A stretch of 64,000 nt of DNA, taken from contig CM043943.1 of NCBI GenBank assembly GCA_014529385.2, positions 102,153,855 to 102,217,854 of the forward strand, written 5' to 3'. Source of the DNA: Adiantum capillus-veneris. Its lineage: Eukaryota; Streptophyta; Polypodiopsida; Polypodiales; Pteridaceae. Positions 45,662 through 58,235 of this stretch are shown here, piece after piece. A model generated the notes under the pieces. That model searched no databases and was not told the DNA's origin. It saw only the letters and a list, made by a program, of their open reading frames with translations. Made by a program: the position numbers and the translations under genes. Positions within the stretch are counted from its first letter, which is position 1; every line of letters starts with the position of its first letter.

Positions 45662-45992
45662 GGGGGATGGGTGTAGGAGAGGAGCTTAGATTAGGAGGGA
45701 AGGTGGTCAATTTTGGGGGGAATTTTCTAAAAGTTTTAGAGGGAGTCAAAAAATGCTGAATTGTGAGTACTTTAGCTTAAAAATCTTTTTTTTAATATGT
45801 ATATATGTTGGGGCTACTTTTTAGGGGGAATAGAGTTTATTTGAAAGTTTTTGAAAAAAGTCACTTTTTTGACCTCTTTGGCCCACGGATTTGACTAGGT
45901 GGCATGGGAGAGTTAAGAGGCCACTTACAAGTTGGCCAAAAATCTGGTGAGAGAAGAACCCCTACCCCCCTGCTTTTCAAATGGTTTACCCT

Positions 45993-46017
45993 CCCCCCCC
46001 CCCCCCCCCCCCCCCCC
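45993..46017. repeat. (C)25 homopolymer
   Basis: An uninterrupted run of about 25 C bases. Poly-Gly and poly-Pro ORFs across it are artefacts. Its length may be inaccurate in an assembly. Confidence 0.9.
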
Positions 46018-46019
46018 GC

Positions 46020-47200
46020 CTTTTTAGGGGTCAAAGTTGGAGGAGACCCTACCAAAATAGCCCCATTCAAAGCCTTTGTCCCCCTTAATTTTGGCAGGCT
46101 TCCTTGAAATTAGGGATTCTTACAAGGCCCATGGAGAGTCCATATTATTCCTAATGGGGAGAAGGGGTGCATGAGGAGCTGATGAGGTGGGCAGCCTTTG
46201 CTGCTTAAGAAGGTCAGTACACACATATGGGTGAGGGATGCAACTGGTTGATAAGTGAAGGCTAAAGAGGAGCTCATAGCTTATTTTGGGCTCTACTTAA
46301 GCTTCATAGCTCACTCTCACAAAAAAGCTCAATAGCTCACCCTCAAGCCAAAGCTCCGTAGCTCAAATCAAGAAAGCTCTTATCTCTCTCGTCCTCCCTA
46401 AAGCTACCACAACCATAATTCCTCTTCCTCTCACTCTATCATATTGAAATATCTCAAAGCCAACTCTCTCATCTGAAGCCTTATGCACAAGCACCATAGT
46501 CTACATCTTTCTCTCTCTCACCCCCATCTAAGCCAAGATCAATAGTTTCTTACGAGTAAGCCTTATTTAATTATTCTCTCTCACTCTTTGAAGATAAAAC
46601 CCTTTGTTTATATCTTCCATTTAATCATCATTCAAAATCTCTAAAGCAGGTATTGAAGCTGCATGATTTCTTGATGACAGTGGTAGTAAACAATATGAAG
46701 CAAATTGAATTAAGTGACAAGATAAGGTGCTTTGGAGATTTTTTCAGATTTGGGAATTGAAAGCAGACAAGGGATGTTATGTATTTAAAGACTTTGGGGA
46801 CAAGATTGTGAGCTCGACATCAGATGAATAGTTGCCATTGTTTTATGCTAAAGAGACAATCTCCAGTCATTGAGGAGCTGAACTTTAAGCGACTATGAGC
46901 AAGTATACTTGCATCGAGAAGACTTCAACACCATGATATGATTGAAAGTGAAACTCTGGTTCTAGATTGATATCTCTGCTAGAGCTAATGACCTAACCCA
47001 TTGTTGTTTTCATCTAAGTGCTTATAAGTGGTCGATTTGACCAAACCTTGTACTAGTTATTTTCAGTTTTTGATGATGTAGTCCTCATTTGGATATCTTA
47101 TGGGCTCGTATCTCTTTGTTTCTGTTTCTTCCTATCTACCACCTCTCACAACCAAAGGCCCAGAGCCTTCCCGGTCCACTTTGCAAACACATATCCCTCG
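46020..47200. other. Unassigned stretch
   Basis: No gene was recognised. 46,255-46,385 repeats short phrases such as AGCTCATAGCTTA and AATAGCTCACC, a local low-complexity region. Confidence 0.4.
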
Positions 47201-47206
47201 ACAATG

Positions 47207-47375
47207 GTATGATATTTTCTTCCTTGATACTATGGGATTACACAAAAATGATTGAAATAATTTGAAAATGAATTAAAAACATGATTTTATTTTGAATGAT
47301 CATCACGGTATGGTATTTTCTTCCTTGATACGATGCAATCACACAAAAATGATTGAAATAAAGGAAAATTGGGAA
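47207..47375. repeat. Tandem duplication, about 103-bp period
   Basis: GGTATGATATTTTCTTCCTT ... ACACAAAAATGATTGAAATAA at 47,207-47,262 recurs at about 47,308-47,362 with few changes. Confidence 0.75.
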
Positions 47376-47539
47376 AAAAAACTTGACAGTATAAACAAAA
47401 ACCATTGAATCAAATTGAATGTTAATGAAAAAACTTAACAATACTATATTACAAGTAGATTAGAATTGATTTAAGTAGACTAAATATATAAATCATCATT
47501 GTATGTTTATATAGCACAATATCAACACCCAAACATGAT

Positions 47540-48660
47540 CGTCTATCTAAATGCCACTACGACTGTGTATCAGTGTCAAAATCATCCAAATGATCCTCCT
47601 GTCCCCTAGCACATGAAGTCTGTCCCCCAGTGTGTGAAGACACTGTAGCACATGCCCGATCCTTGTCTATCCTCCTACCCTCATCCTCCTCTATTGCAAT
47701 AAGCTCAAGACCGTTCATAAAAGCTAAACTAAATCAATTAACAAATCAAAATGAATTTAAAAATCATTTAAACGTAAATGGATAACTCAAAGTTACAGAT
47801 ATTACTCACAAAAGGGCATGCTGGTGGAAGGATGCACTGCAAGTCTTTGTATCCCTGGTATGTTGCCATCTCGATCTTTGCTAGAGTCAGAGGTTGAGTG
47901 TAATCTTTGATTTATGCAAAACAGATCCAAAGCTTTTAGTTTCTCTAAAACACATCATTCTAAAAATTATGCTATGCAAATCTACAAATATATACTTACA
48001 AAAGTGGCTATGAATCCATCCTTGCTCATGCGACCAAAGTGGGATGTGTGGTTGCTTGCCACTCTAGCATATGGTGCCTGCTACATTGCATTCATTTAAA
48101 ATAAAATGATATTAAAGTTACATTACACGTGAGTACATAAGTAATTTAATTAAAAATTTAAATTGTAAATTGACATACTTATTATTGCGGGAATGCTACT
48201 CTTCATCACATCTCCTGTTGAAGGTGGGTCCACGACTCATCATGAAATCACATAGGTCTCTTATTTTCAGGGACCATATCATACTACTTATTTGTGTTCA
48301 TAACAAGAGGAAAAAATGTACATTTGTATGTAGAAATGTATGTGTTTATATATTCACACATACATGTATATATGCATCTCAGTATGTAGTACTTTAGTCA
48401 AATTAATTTAACATATTTTTTGTTATACAGATTCATATTCCTCTCGTACTCCATCCCCTCTATATTATAGACATGGACACCACTCTCATACGATCAAACA
48501 TGAAGAGCCTTTAGAGAGAGCACCTTCAGTTTATTATGCAAAGGAGCAAATTCCATGTTGGTGCGATATACATCGAGGGTTACATCAAAGGTCGCGATGC
48601 CAATGCCATTCACATGAGGTGCTGTGGGGTGTTTATGCTCATGCATCAACCTATGGTTAG
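47540..48660 (-). pseudogene. Possible transposon ORF remnant, weak
   Basis: On the - strand several short pieces resemble parts of a CACTA second ORF: an acidic C-terminal stretch (LELIAIEEDEGRRIDKDRA near 47,690) and HTSHFGRMSKDGFIATF near 48,010-48,050, with splice-like GT/AG bases between them. There is no continuous frame and no diagnostic domain. It could be a remnant of a third CACTA element or chance. Confidence 0.25.
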
Positions 48661-49470
48661 TATTCTTTCTTCAAAAATATAGCTTATTGTGTCAATAATA
48701 TAAATAATATTTCACAAGTAGGGTCATGCATTGCTAGTTATGGGATTTTGAGAATTCCCTTTGATTTTCGTGCTTTCAAATGTACCAATTTCTTGGCTAC
48801 AGATTCTGTGTCATTACTGGTTTGTGTTTAAGTAATACATACTGATACTTTTCATTTCATGCTATTTTTATCATTATACTTAACATTTTAATATGAATAT
48901 AGGGTGCTCAATCAAAGGTTATAAATCTTGTCCCTCATGCGGCGATTGATTGAAATCCACATATTGTAAGCATCTCAATAAAAGTATATTAGAAGATCAG
49001 GGTTTTTAGTCTATAAAACAAACATTTTCATATTAGACCTAAACCTCTCCATATCGCACCCTTCCTCATTGCAAATTCTTGCAGCATCAAACATCAACAC
49101 CTAGACTAGCCTAGGAGTTTTGGTTTCAATCCAGAGAAGCTAGCACTTTGTAGCTTTAGCCTAGATCAACTAGTGTTTTTGCACTCTAGATTTGCATGCA
49201 TTGGTGGTTGCAGATCCTCTATGCAATAATGCCGTGGTTTGTAGATTGATAGCAAAACGCCTTGTGTTTTCAGTTTTAGCCTTGATGTCATCGCCGTCCT
49301 TTTGTCCATCGTCATCTTTGACATTCTCATCATTGTCATCATCATCAAGTACCATATCATCAACATCCTAGACTTTAGTTAGTGTATATTCAACATTTGT
49401 GCAAGATTAAAGAAAGTACTTGCTCTGGCAATAGAGCAAGGGGGGCCTTGAGGGTTGGGACTCAACATTT
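48661..49470. other. Unassigned stretch with a dispersed repeat
   Basis: No gene was recognised. 49,095-49,215 ('agactagcctaggagttttggtttca...gttgcagatcct') recurs in diverged form at 51,855-51,970, directly before the CACTA terminus, in the same orientation. Confidence 0.45.
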
Positions 49471-49870
49471 GTAATGGAGTTGATAATTACTTATTTATTA
49501 CAGTTGACAGGTGGCAAATACATCATCAATTTGTGGACTATGCGAAAGGATATAGAGTTTATGTACATTTTATGTTTAAAGTACTCTTTATGAGCTTTGA
49601 CCATTTATGACCGGATGGCCAGTTTGTACTCACTTTGACCATTCAAGAAATCTATAAAGTAAATGGTCACTCTTACACTAGGAGATATATCCTATCTATT
49701 GCATCTAACAGGTGGCGAATGCGCGCATCAACAGCTATTAGACTATGCAAAAGGATATCTGGTTTATGTACATTTTATGATCTAAGTGCTCTTTATGAGC
49801 TTTGGCCATTTATGATCGGCCGACCAGTTTGTACTCACTTTGACCATTCAAGAAATCTATATCCTCGACG
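49471..49870 (+). repeat. Two LTR-like repeat copies in tandem
   Basis: Copy A (49,471-49,696) starts GTAATGGAGTTGATAATTAC and runs through 'cattttatg...ctctttatgagcttt...tttgaccattcaagaaatctataaagtaaatgg'. Copy B (about 49,705-49,862) repeats the middle part. Both match the start of the longer copy at 50,801-51,431, which has LTR properties. They are probably remnants of LTRs of the same family. Confidence 0.65.
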
Positions 49871-50800
49871 TAGGTACATCAAATACCCAACTTTTCTTTT
49901 TACATTCTCTTTACCCACATTGCCTCATGAGCTACAAATCCAACCATCTCTCACATTGTGGCTTAAGGTGGTACTAAATGAAATTTAACATTGTCATTAC
50001 TTGATATAAAGCTAAAGCATGAATTGCGTTGATTTGGGACTATCATCAACATTTGGTATATACTTTGGCATTTCAACCTATTCTAATTCGATACCAGGTA
50101 CATATTTTGTAGATTTTATGCCTTTGCCTAATCCATTGGTCACATACAGGCAGATTTGCGAGGTTAGGTAGTGTGTAAATGCTCATCCTAATGTAGATTT
50201 GCCGTTTTTGGCAAGACCAGTTGTTTGTGAAAATCCGCCGACTTAGGCAACACACCAACAAATTACAAATCCATTATTTTAAACAAAATTAAATGCAAAA
50301 TTGCTGATTTAGGTAGCATTAGTGCAATTTTTTTTATTTAGGCAACAACAATCACGAAATCATGCTATAGTGGTTGGCCAGCACTGTCCCTAGCATACTT
50401 TTGCTACACAGATATACAAAATCAAGGATATCTGGATTTGAATTTAAATTGGGTATATGTTGGCAGATATTTGGATTTGAATTTGGAGTGGGTATTTGAT
50501 CATTTTTTGTTGCGATAGTGTTTATGAAATTGATGAGATTGAATTGCTATATGATGAGTGTGACCAATGATATCCTGATTCATCAGGATATGACATATAC
50601 TGCTTATTTTGGTCATATGAGACAATAGAATAGGTAGTATATGGATGACGGCACGCAGAAGCAATGTTGTTTAGTTTCAAAAAAAAAATCTTTTACTATG
50701 TGATACTTTGACACAAAATATTAATCACTGTTTTTTACAAGTATCATTTGTAGATTCATACTTTGCAACTAAGGACAAATTCTTTCCAACAGAGAGGTAT

Positions 50801-51431
50801 GCAATGGAATTGATAATTACCTATTTACTGCAGCTGACGAGTGGCAAATGCATTAGTAGTTATTGGACTATACAAAAGGATATATAATCTATATACATTT
50901 TATGATTTAAGTGCTCTTTATGAGCTTTGGCCATTTATGACCGGTCGGCCACTTTGTACTGACTTTGACCATTCGAGAAATCTATAAAGTAAATACGTGC
51001 AAGAGGAAAGTGGTCACTCTTGCACGGGGGGAGATTGCACGGAGTGCTTGTGTTATTCTCCTCTCCTCTTCCCTCTCCTCTCTTGTTGTGTTGGCATAGC
51101 ACTCCACTCTAAGAGGTGCGCCTGCATGTGTTCTCTCACTCTATCTCAATCTCTATCTCTCTCTTCTCGCATTGAGTTCGATTATGGATTTGTGCAAGTC
51201 ATCAGGTAGATTTGTTTTTTTAGGGCTTGTAGCATGTTGTTTTGGTATTTTGCAGGGCGCTTTGCGCTTCCATTCGCGTAACAACATCCCTTTGTTGTCT
51301 CTTTTCTCTTTCTTTTCTCTCTCTTTCTTTTAGTCTAGTTCATTTCTTTCAAGTGAAGTAAAGTGTCCCTTGTGTTTGTGTGGAGTACTAGATTTGAGCT
51401 CAATTCTTAAACACTTTGGCCGCACCTGACA
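50801..51431 (+). repeat. Probable 5' LTR of another retrotransposon
   Basis: It shares its first 190 bp with copies at 49,471 and 49,705. It contains a TATA box (TATAAAG at 50,983-50,989), then a transcribed-looking C/T-rich stretch, and ends ...CCTGACA just before a primer-site-like sequence. The left edge is uncertain. No matching 3' LTR was found in the window. Confidence 0.55.
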
Positions 51432-51444
51432 TTGGTATGAAAGC
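51432..51444 (+). promoter_or_regulatory. Primer-site-like sequence (initiator Met type)
   Basis: TTGGTATGAAAGC resembles TGGTATCAGAGC, with two changes, directly after the LTR-like end. A short ATG frame follows at 51,583 (MELPNPTLHAMSLKEN, then TGA), which might be a gag start. The element is cut off by the CACTA terminus at 51,997. Confidence 0.5.
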
Positions 51445-51996
51445 TCTATGTGGGCATCAACTTCACAAACTCAAGAAAAGAACCTAAAGAAGAATCCCAA
51501 AAAAATAAAGAACCCCGGGAACTATAGAACCCAAAGATTCTCTCCCACCCTTTATTTCTTGAAGAATCTTTGAGTCTCAACCATGGAATTACCAAATCCC
51601 ACCTTGCATGCCATGTCTTTGAAGGAAAATTGACATCCAGCCAATACATGATAATCTAGATCTTGAGTACCAAGATCTACTTTCCTCTTATGCAAAAATG
51701 GAAGGAGTTGGAGACACAATCCCTAACCTCTTTTGCATTCACATTTACATGTAGTGTCCATCCACTTTTGTCGACAATAAACCCTTGGAAAATACCCGAG
51801 TAGAAGTACCTGAGGAGTTATAGTGTTTTCTTTGCATTGACTATCAGTACCCATATCAGCCTAGCACTTTTGGTTTCAGCCCAAAGCTGCCAGCGCTTTG
51901 CCGAGTTAGCTCAAATCAGCTAGCGTTTTTTCATTTTAGCTGTGTATGAAATGGCTATTGCAGATCCTGGTCGTAGTATCACCATAGATTGGCAAT

Positions 51997-52016
51997 CACT
52001 ACATCACGTTGTGTAG
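51997..52016 (+). repeat. Left terminus of CACTA element 1 (TIR)
   Basis: CACTACATCACGTTGTGTAG begins with the CACTA signature. It agrees at 15 of 20 positions with the terminus of CACTA element 2 at 59,718. The preceding AAT may be one copy of the 3-bp target duplication; the right terminus was not found. Confidence 0.7.
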
Positions 52017-52439
52017 AAATTGGCACAGATATCGACAAGATAAATTTAGTTTTAAAACTAAAAAGTGTTAAAATAGGCCTTGGAAAAGACATCGGTTTTG
52101 TGTCGTCGGTATAAGCATTGGTATACTTTGCATCGAAATCATCTTAGAAATAAGCATCGAAATCAGCTTAGAAATAACCGCCGGTAATTGTAAAGGATAT
52201 TTCAACGCATCCTCCAAACTTTATACCAACACCTGTATCGTACTCTGTACCGACGCCCAAACCTGCAAATATTTTTTGGGCAGAGAGGTCTGGGAACTGA
52301 TGCTGCATGTACTACAGAAAAAGAAACAACCCTCTCTGCCCAAAGGAAGAGTGCAGAAGCAACCATAGTCCACCTTAAAGCTGACGCTAAAGAGCGAGTG
52401 TATGACAATCAGCAAAGTTGTAAGAATAACATAACCACA

Positions 52440-52725
52440 AAATCAGAATCTTGATCATGGCATAACGGCATAAAGATTTAATAACCATAATCAAAACATG
52501 AGTCGAAAACTGCAAAACCATAAGCATAACCCGTTTGCCATACCATAACTTGCTTGTCATACCATAACCATAACAGCCATACCATCACTGCACAACCATA
52601 ACCATAACCATAACCATGACCATTACCATAACCATTACATGATTGCCATACCATCATAGCAAAACCATAACCATAACATTTGTGCCATACCATAAACATA
52701 GCCATAAACCAAAAACATAAGCACT
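52440..52725. repeat. Degenerate (CCATAA)n hexamer array
   Basis: Blocks such as CATAACCATAACCATAACC alternate with 'gccataccat'. It lies between the left terminus and the second ORF of CACTA 1. The Tyr/Gly-rich ORF across it (52,478-52,705, - strand) is a repeat artefact. Confidence 0.85.
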
Positions 52726-52879
52726 ACAAAATTTTACATGTGCAAACAATCACTGAGTGAGATTGTATCAAGAAGACCACAACTACAAAAAATAATGTAC
52801 CAAGAAGAGTGTATAAAGATGATCGGGTAAACCTGTATCAAGAAGACCCTCGTGGTAATGCCTCCCAGTCGACATCCTC

Positions 52880-53951
52880 TCCCTTCTCCTGCCGGCTGGG
52901 TCAAAGGGGCCACAAGTCCATGGTTGTACCCATACTTCTCCTCTCGGTGTGTTGAGGGCGCTTCACGACAACTTCCTGCAAAATTATGATTTAATCATTA
53001 GATACATCTTTAAATAACATATATATATTCAATAATTTGAAGCATATGTATAATACTTACAAAATCATGTTGAAGCGTGTCGTAGCCTCCACTCCCAAGA
53101 TGTGATGCTCCAACAAACTTCAAACTTGCTGTGGCTGCATCTCTCTGCTCCTGAAATCTCTAAGGATTGTCTTGTGTCTCTCGTGCAATTCCCGCCCACT
53201 CCTCTTCTTCCAACCATGCCAGCTTTGGACTGCCAGCATTGTACTTGTCTCTTGCCTCTGACCGGTGGTGTGACATTGTGGCCTTCACCACACTCAAAAT
53301 CCAGGGATTCAAGACTGGATCGTACCCCTCTCACGGCCTATACTCTCTACGAATGTCCTCGAGGATGTAATTCTTTCTTTCAAGATCGAGATTATCCCAA
53401 ACCTCCATCACAGAGTGACCAAACTGAATGGCACAAAGCTGCCAAATCCTCTATTGCATGACCTTTACCCTATCTGCCACAATAGCCCCATCCCTGCTCT
53501 TGTACACCTTCGTAGGATCATACTCGTGTGATCCCCAGAGTGTACGTGGTGTGCCAATTGGTGAACTATCTACTGAAGAGAGTGGCGAATGCTCTCTTGG
53601 TGGTGTGGATGTATCGGTAGAACCGCTACCACAACAACCATCACCTCTAGAACGATGTCTACCTCATCTCGAGGATAAATCACCCATTGGTGTAGGGGGC
53701 ACATGAGTCCTAGGCGTAGGGGGTACACTAGACTGACGTGTGGGGCCGCTCTGTGTAGGGACCACACTAGTACCAAGCATAGGGTTGGTCATTGTATGTC
53801 TAGAGGGACCTGCTGCCCAAAGGTCCTGTGCCATTGCGATCTGCTCTGGTGTGAGCTCAGATAAAAACGAGCCCATCCGCTTGGGTGACATGCCAGTCGG
53901 AGTGACAGGAAAACTAAAACTAGGAGAGTATGTCTCATCATCATTGGCCAT
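52880..53951 (-). pseudogene. Second ORF of CACTA 1 (Transposase_24-like)
   Basis: The start is ATG 53,951 (MANDDETYSPSFSFPVTPTG). The first part is Pro/Ser/Thr-rich with HVPPTPMGD. A stop lies at about 53,664, then a Gly/Ser stretch (GCCGSGSTDTSTPPREHSPL). The conserved part follows: VMEVWDNLDLERKNYILEDI, then NPWILSVVKATMSHHRSEAR, with stops near 53,457, 53,334 and 53,158. An intron with GTAAGT (53,060) and AG (52,976) separates a short last exon. The order matches the second ORF of CACTA 2. Proteins of this class bind subterminal repeats in known En/Spm elements; that role is inferred here. Confidence 0.7.
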
Positions 53952-54159
53952 GGCTAATCATACACAAATAACACCGACAAAATACGTTAGTTTACAAAAG
54001 AAATGATTAATCAATACAAATAACAAATAAACGAAGTTGTAACACAAATGAATGAATCTAAAGTGTATTGTAGACTAATAAGAAGAGTTTTACAAAAGAG
54101 TTCATAGCAAAAATCATTAATTAGTCTCTCATCTTCCATGAGATCTGATGCACCAAAGA

Positions 54160-55020
54160 TGTCTATCTATACATCTCAATCTGTACTTCTGCATATTTGT
54201 CATCGAGCTCTACCTCTTTGTCGCTCTCCGCATCAACTTCAATATTTGACACCTCATATCTAGGTTCAGACAATTGCTCACTGATGATATCCACCTCAAA
54301 ATCTAAACTTAAAGTTTCTGTCGGTGGTGCACTTTGTTCATGAATCACCTCTTCGACCTCAACGTCCAATCCTTCACACACTTGCTTGCTCCGTGGAGCA
54401 ACTTGAGTGAGATAGAGCCAGCAAGGTTTAGACAGATCATTCTCATCATTTTCTGTCTATAGTGGATTGTGTGTGAACACAACTTGTTTACAATGCTACA
54501 AAAGTACAAATGTATCCCGCACATTTGTCCACACCCGCCTAGAGATCACTTTAATCGATCCGCTGTTGTCTTTACACACAACTGCATTAGGGCTGCTGGT
54601 AGTAGCTTTGAACCACTTAGCATCAAATATAAACATTTTAAACTTTCTAAATCTAATCTTCAAGATTTCTTGGATGTAGTCAAAGTATTCAAGTTGGCTA
54701 GTCTATGTGTTGTCATCCCTGGCACTACTCCTACTTTCTTGGACAAAGCTTGCCCTAACACCACTATCAAAAGTGACCATTTGTATGTTGATCTGTTGCA
54801 CTCTAAAGTGTTTCCCATGCAACCACAAAGCTCCATATTTGTGATACTGTAGCCACAAAATTGAAACAGATTAAAAGTTATTAAAGCAATGTGATCCTGT
54901 GGAGCTTGAAATGGATGTTGTGAAAATATACATACCAATCGCAACCCCTTTGACATCTCCTCTTCCTCTTCAGTAATCAACACTCCATTCCTCTTTGCCT
55001 TTGAGATTGTTGCATCTAAC
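54160..55020 (-). pseudogene. DUF4216-like C-terminal part of the CACTA 1 transposase
   Basis: The - strand gives a segment around 54,650-54,540 (KMFIFDAKWFKATTSS, VWTNVRDTFVLL) matching the DUF4216 pattern 'YG.l..I..l.y......lF.C.WF'. The acidic tail 54,163-54,381 (VEVEEVIHEQSAPPTETLSL) follows. CACTA 2 has the same module, better preserved (62,160-62,571). Stops interrupt it near 54,500 and 54,455. Confidence 0.65.
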
Positions 55021-56230
55021 TACCATGCAGTTGGAAAGTGAGGCAATTTTTGAAGATGATCTGGAAAAGGAAGGTTTCTAGTGGCACGGTTGCGCTTGAA
55101 TTGCAGGGAATCTATCAAGCATTGTTGCTTTTCCCCTTTGTACCTCTCTAGACACTTTTTCATGATGTCTGAGTTGAGAAGGAAGAATCTCAAAACCTTT
55201 TCTCGCATTGTGATGTCTATCTTCCTAATGATGCCTTGTCTCTGTGGCTTGTCCCCTGTTACCTTGACATTGACCTCAGTAGTCCACATTCGGGCATCTT
55301 TGGATCAATTGAGCCCAAAAATTTACTGATGAGGACAAGAGACTCTTGTACAAGACATTGTTTGGCCATGCTACCCTCGGAGGTGCGAGCCCTTTGACGA
55401 ACAAACCCCTTTAAGGTCTTCATAAATCTCTCCAAGAAGAACATCCACCTGCTATGGACCACCCCCGCAACTGCAACTTCATCGATCACATGCACAAGTA
55501 CATGCATTTTGATGATAAGAATGTTTGTTGAAATGTACTTATCCACCATGCAGACTGCTTCAATAGCATTTAAGCTTGCTGCATTGATGTTGTCTTCTCT
55601 TATCTCTTTTGAACTGATCCAGCATACCAACTCACTAATTTTGTAGATTTTTCTTCTAATGTCATCTGTCAAACAACCCTTTATGGCAATTGGTAAGATG
55701 AATCGTAAAAATTTGTGCCAATCATGGGACTTAAGACCACTGAGATTATCGTCTCTCATAAAATCCGTCTTCAAACATTGCATGCACCCCGTGGGAGTCT
55801 TAAATGAAGATATAGTCTTCTTCATATGTTGCTCTTCTACACGACTTAAAATCCATGGACCTTTTGGTATAGCAAACTTTCCATTGCTCTCCCTTTTTCG
55901 AGTGATGGTTTTCCATATGATCTCCCCCACATGTGCATTGGGTGAAGAAAATGATCCATCAGGAGGTCACTCCAGTACCGGAGTTCATGGAAAATATAAA
56001 GTCTTTTCATTCTAGGTGGCATCCAATCTCCCCTCTCCAGCCACATATTTCTCCAATCACTCGCTTTTAGTGGATGCATGTCATATTTGCATATGTTTGG
56101 TCCACGTAGCTCATGTCCTTGAGGCAAAAATCTACCATGCTCCTTGTAAACTATCTTGCTCAAATGCTCAGAGCGGTAGGAATCCAAGTCAAGGACAACA
56201 TTTCGGACATGCATGATTGCCCGAGTAACT
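55021..56230 (-). pseudogene. DUF4218 part of the CACTA 1 transposase
   Basis: The open piece 55,259-55,930 carries LKSHDWHKFLRFILPIAIKG, then DIRRKIYKISELVCWISSKE, then HSRWMFFLERFMKTLKGFVR. This is the DUF4218 signature (LK.HD.H..L...LP.A..., RWMY..ER....LK..V...) found downstream of TNP2 in plant CACTA transposases. Upstream, 55,846-56,214 in another frame gives HPLKASDWRNMWLERGDWMP and the linker to TNP2. At least one frameshift joins these parts. Confidence 0.85.
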
Positions 56231-56379
56231 CAAGCCTAAAACATCACAAAACTAAAATATAAAAGCATTGGTATAGCCAGGAATCACATGTGTGTGAGGG
56301 GTTCAAAGGCACTTACCTGAGCACTCACCGAAGCCTAGCCAATCATGCATGGTCAACATGAGAATGCCTTGCATATGTA

Positions 56380-57690
56380 CATTCCATCATCCAATTGGTT
56401 GGGACATATCAACCACATAGATTCGTGTCCACAAGATTTGGAGCTCTTCTATAAGTGCTACCAGATAGACGTCCATGTTATTTGCTTTGTACTTTCTTCG
56501 GACAATCAATGACAATAGATGGCCCTTCTTGATAGCTAGCCATGGGGGAAGATTATAATTAACCAGAAAAATAGTCCACGAGCTCCATAATCCGAATGGG
56601 TTTACTCCGTCCATTGCCAGAACCAAGCGGATACATCGAGGCTTGTTCTTAAATGTAGGCCAACTTTTGTCTATGTGTTTCCATGCACGAGAGTTAGTAG
56701 GTACCCGCATCACATCATCTGCCAATCTAGTATTTGAGTGCCATGTCATCAAAGCGGCTATGGACTTGCACCTGAACATGCTCTTTATTTTTGGAATGAT
56801 ATGAAAGTGTCGAAGGAATTTTGCAAGGATAAATTTTTCTTGTGTGTCCTCTCTGTACCTGTTTGATCCAAAATTGGGTTACTGTTCCAAATTTTCATAC
56901 TCGTTGCAAAAAAGTATACAATCATTAGGAAATTCATGTATTTTGTGATATTTGAAGCCCAGATTAGTAAGAAGCTTTTTAGCGGGGCTGGATGAGTAGG
57001 GGGCATGAGATTCCCTTTTGGCAAGATTTGCTCATTGAGCAACATGTCGTTACATGAACAAGTCAACCCCTTGATCACATTATTGAATTGTAATTTGCAC
57101 TTTATCATGTTTAGGATACAATGTATTTACCTGAAAAGCTCTATGACTGAGGCGTCAAACCAACCATAGACAGACTGCAAATTAAGCATTGCCAACGCGG
57201 TATGAAGAACTGAGATTTTTGCATCACTGTAAAGTGGCATGCGTGCAAGACTTTGCATCATGTTGCCCTCTTTATTGTTTCTATCATGCCGTCAATATGA
57301 ACGGGATAACGGAGGTTGGTCTATAGTATTGCGTTCAATGTTGTCATCTTCTATGTTTTCAGTGATGGGATCCATGTCAAAGAACGCATCCAACATTTGC
57401 TCCATCTCTACTTGAAATGCCACATCAAGTATTGGTTCGGAGGACTCAACTGATGGCTGCTCGTTGGAAAATCATCTTCTCTGGGATGAAGTTGGAGCAA
57501 TATCTACTTGGAGAGTTTGACCTTTAGTCTCTAGACCATGAAAACGATAGCGCAGGTCTTGTAGTTACTCAATCGGAAAGAGACCGTGATTGCGTATGTG
57601 TTGGTTGTATTTTTTTTGCTTTTGAAAGATCTGATGCTTGCAATGTACACGAGTACATGCCATCCGATCGTCCATACCTTATCTACCAAT
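56380..57690 (-). pseudogene. TNP2 transposase N-terminal and core part, CACTA 1
   Basis: At the N-terminus, 57,680-57,130 gives HCKHQIFQKQKKYNQHIRNH and SVLHTALAMLNLQSVYGWFD. Then 57,110-56,790 gives FPNDCILFCNEYENL, matching the 'CPNDC.L....' zinc-ligand region of TNP2. The core 56,387-56,779 has ALMTWHSNTRLADDVMRVPT, then RCIRLVLAMDGVNPFG and LVNYNLPPWLAIKKGHLLSL. These match TNP2 ('R.GLA.DGFNPFG', 'YNLPPW.C.K'), with A-M-D-G at the place of the catalytic Asp. Several stops and putative introns (near 57,120 and 56,330) separate the pieces. Confidence 0.85.
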
Positions 57691-57749
57691 GATGCAACAA
57701 GTAATTAAAAAGCTCTAGTTGTTATAACTACACACTACTAAGTACATGA

Positions 57750-58235
57750 CAACCTCACATTCCCTAGCCAGGCCAGATCCCCACACACCTCGGTCTAGAG
57801 GTGCACGGAGATTAGGACCACAGGGTAATAATCTTGTCTTTAGTGGTCAATAACTGTATATTAACGTTCTTGAAATATGTGTGCACTTTGGAAGTTCTTG
57901 CATCTTTTCAACTATTTTCTACTAGCTCTAACAACCTCACATTCTCTAGTCAGGCCCGATCCCCACACACCTCAATCTAGAGGTGCACGGAGATTAGGAC
58001 CACAGGGTAATAATCTCGTCTTTATTGGTCAATGACTATATATCAAGGTTCTTGAAGTTTGTGTGCAATTTGGAAGTTTGATTGTGTTTTTTCAACTATT
58101 TGTTGCTAGCTCGAGCTCCAACAATCTCACATTCCCTAGCCATGTCCGATCCCCGCACACCTTGGTCTAGAGGTGCACGGACATTAGGACCATAGGATCA
58201 ATGACTATATATTAGTGTTTTTGAAGTGTGCACCT
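57750..58235. repeat. Tandem array alpha, period about 182-190 bp, three copies
   Basis: Copies begin with AACCTCACATTCCCTAG-like sequence at 57,751, 57,933 and 58,123. Each contains CTAGAGGTGCACGGAGATTA and GGTCAATGACTATATAT. The third copy is shortened. Confidence 0.9.

Noticed and set aside
53065-53461. ORFs on both strands (89 and 119 residues)
   Set aside because: They are out of frame with the Transposase_24-like second ORF of CACTA 1, which uses the third frame of the - strand.
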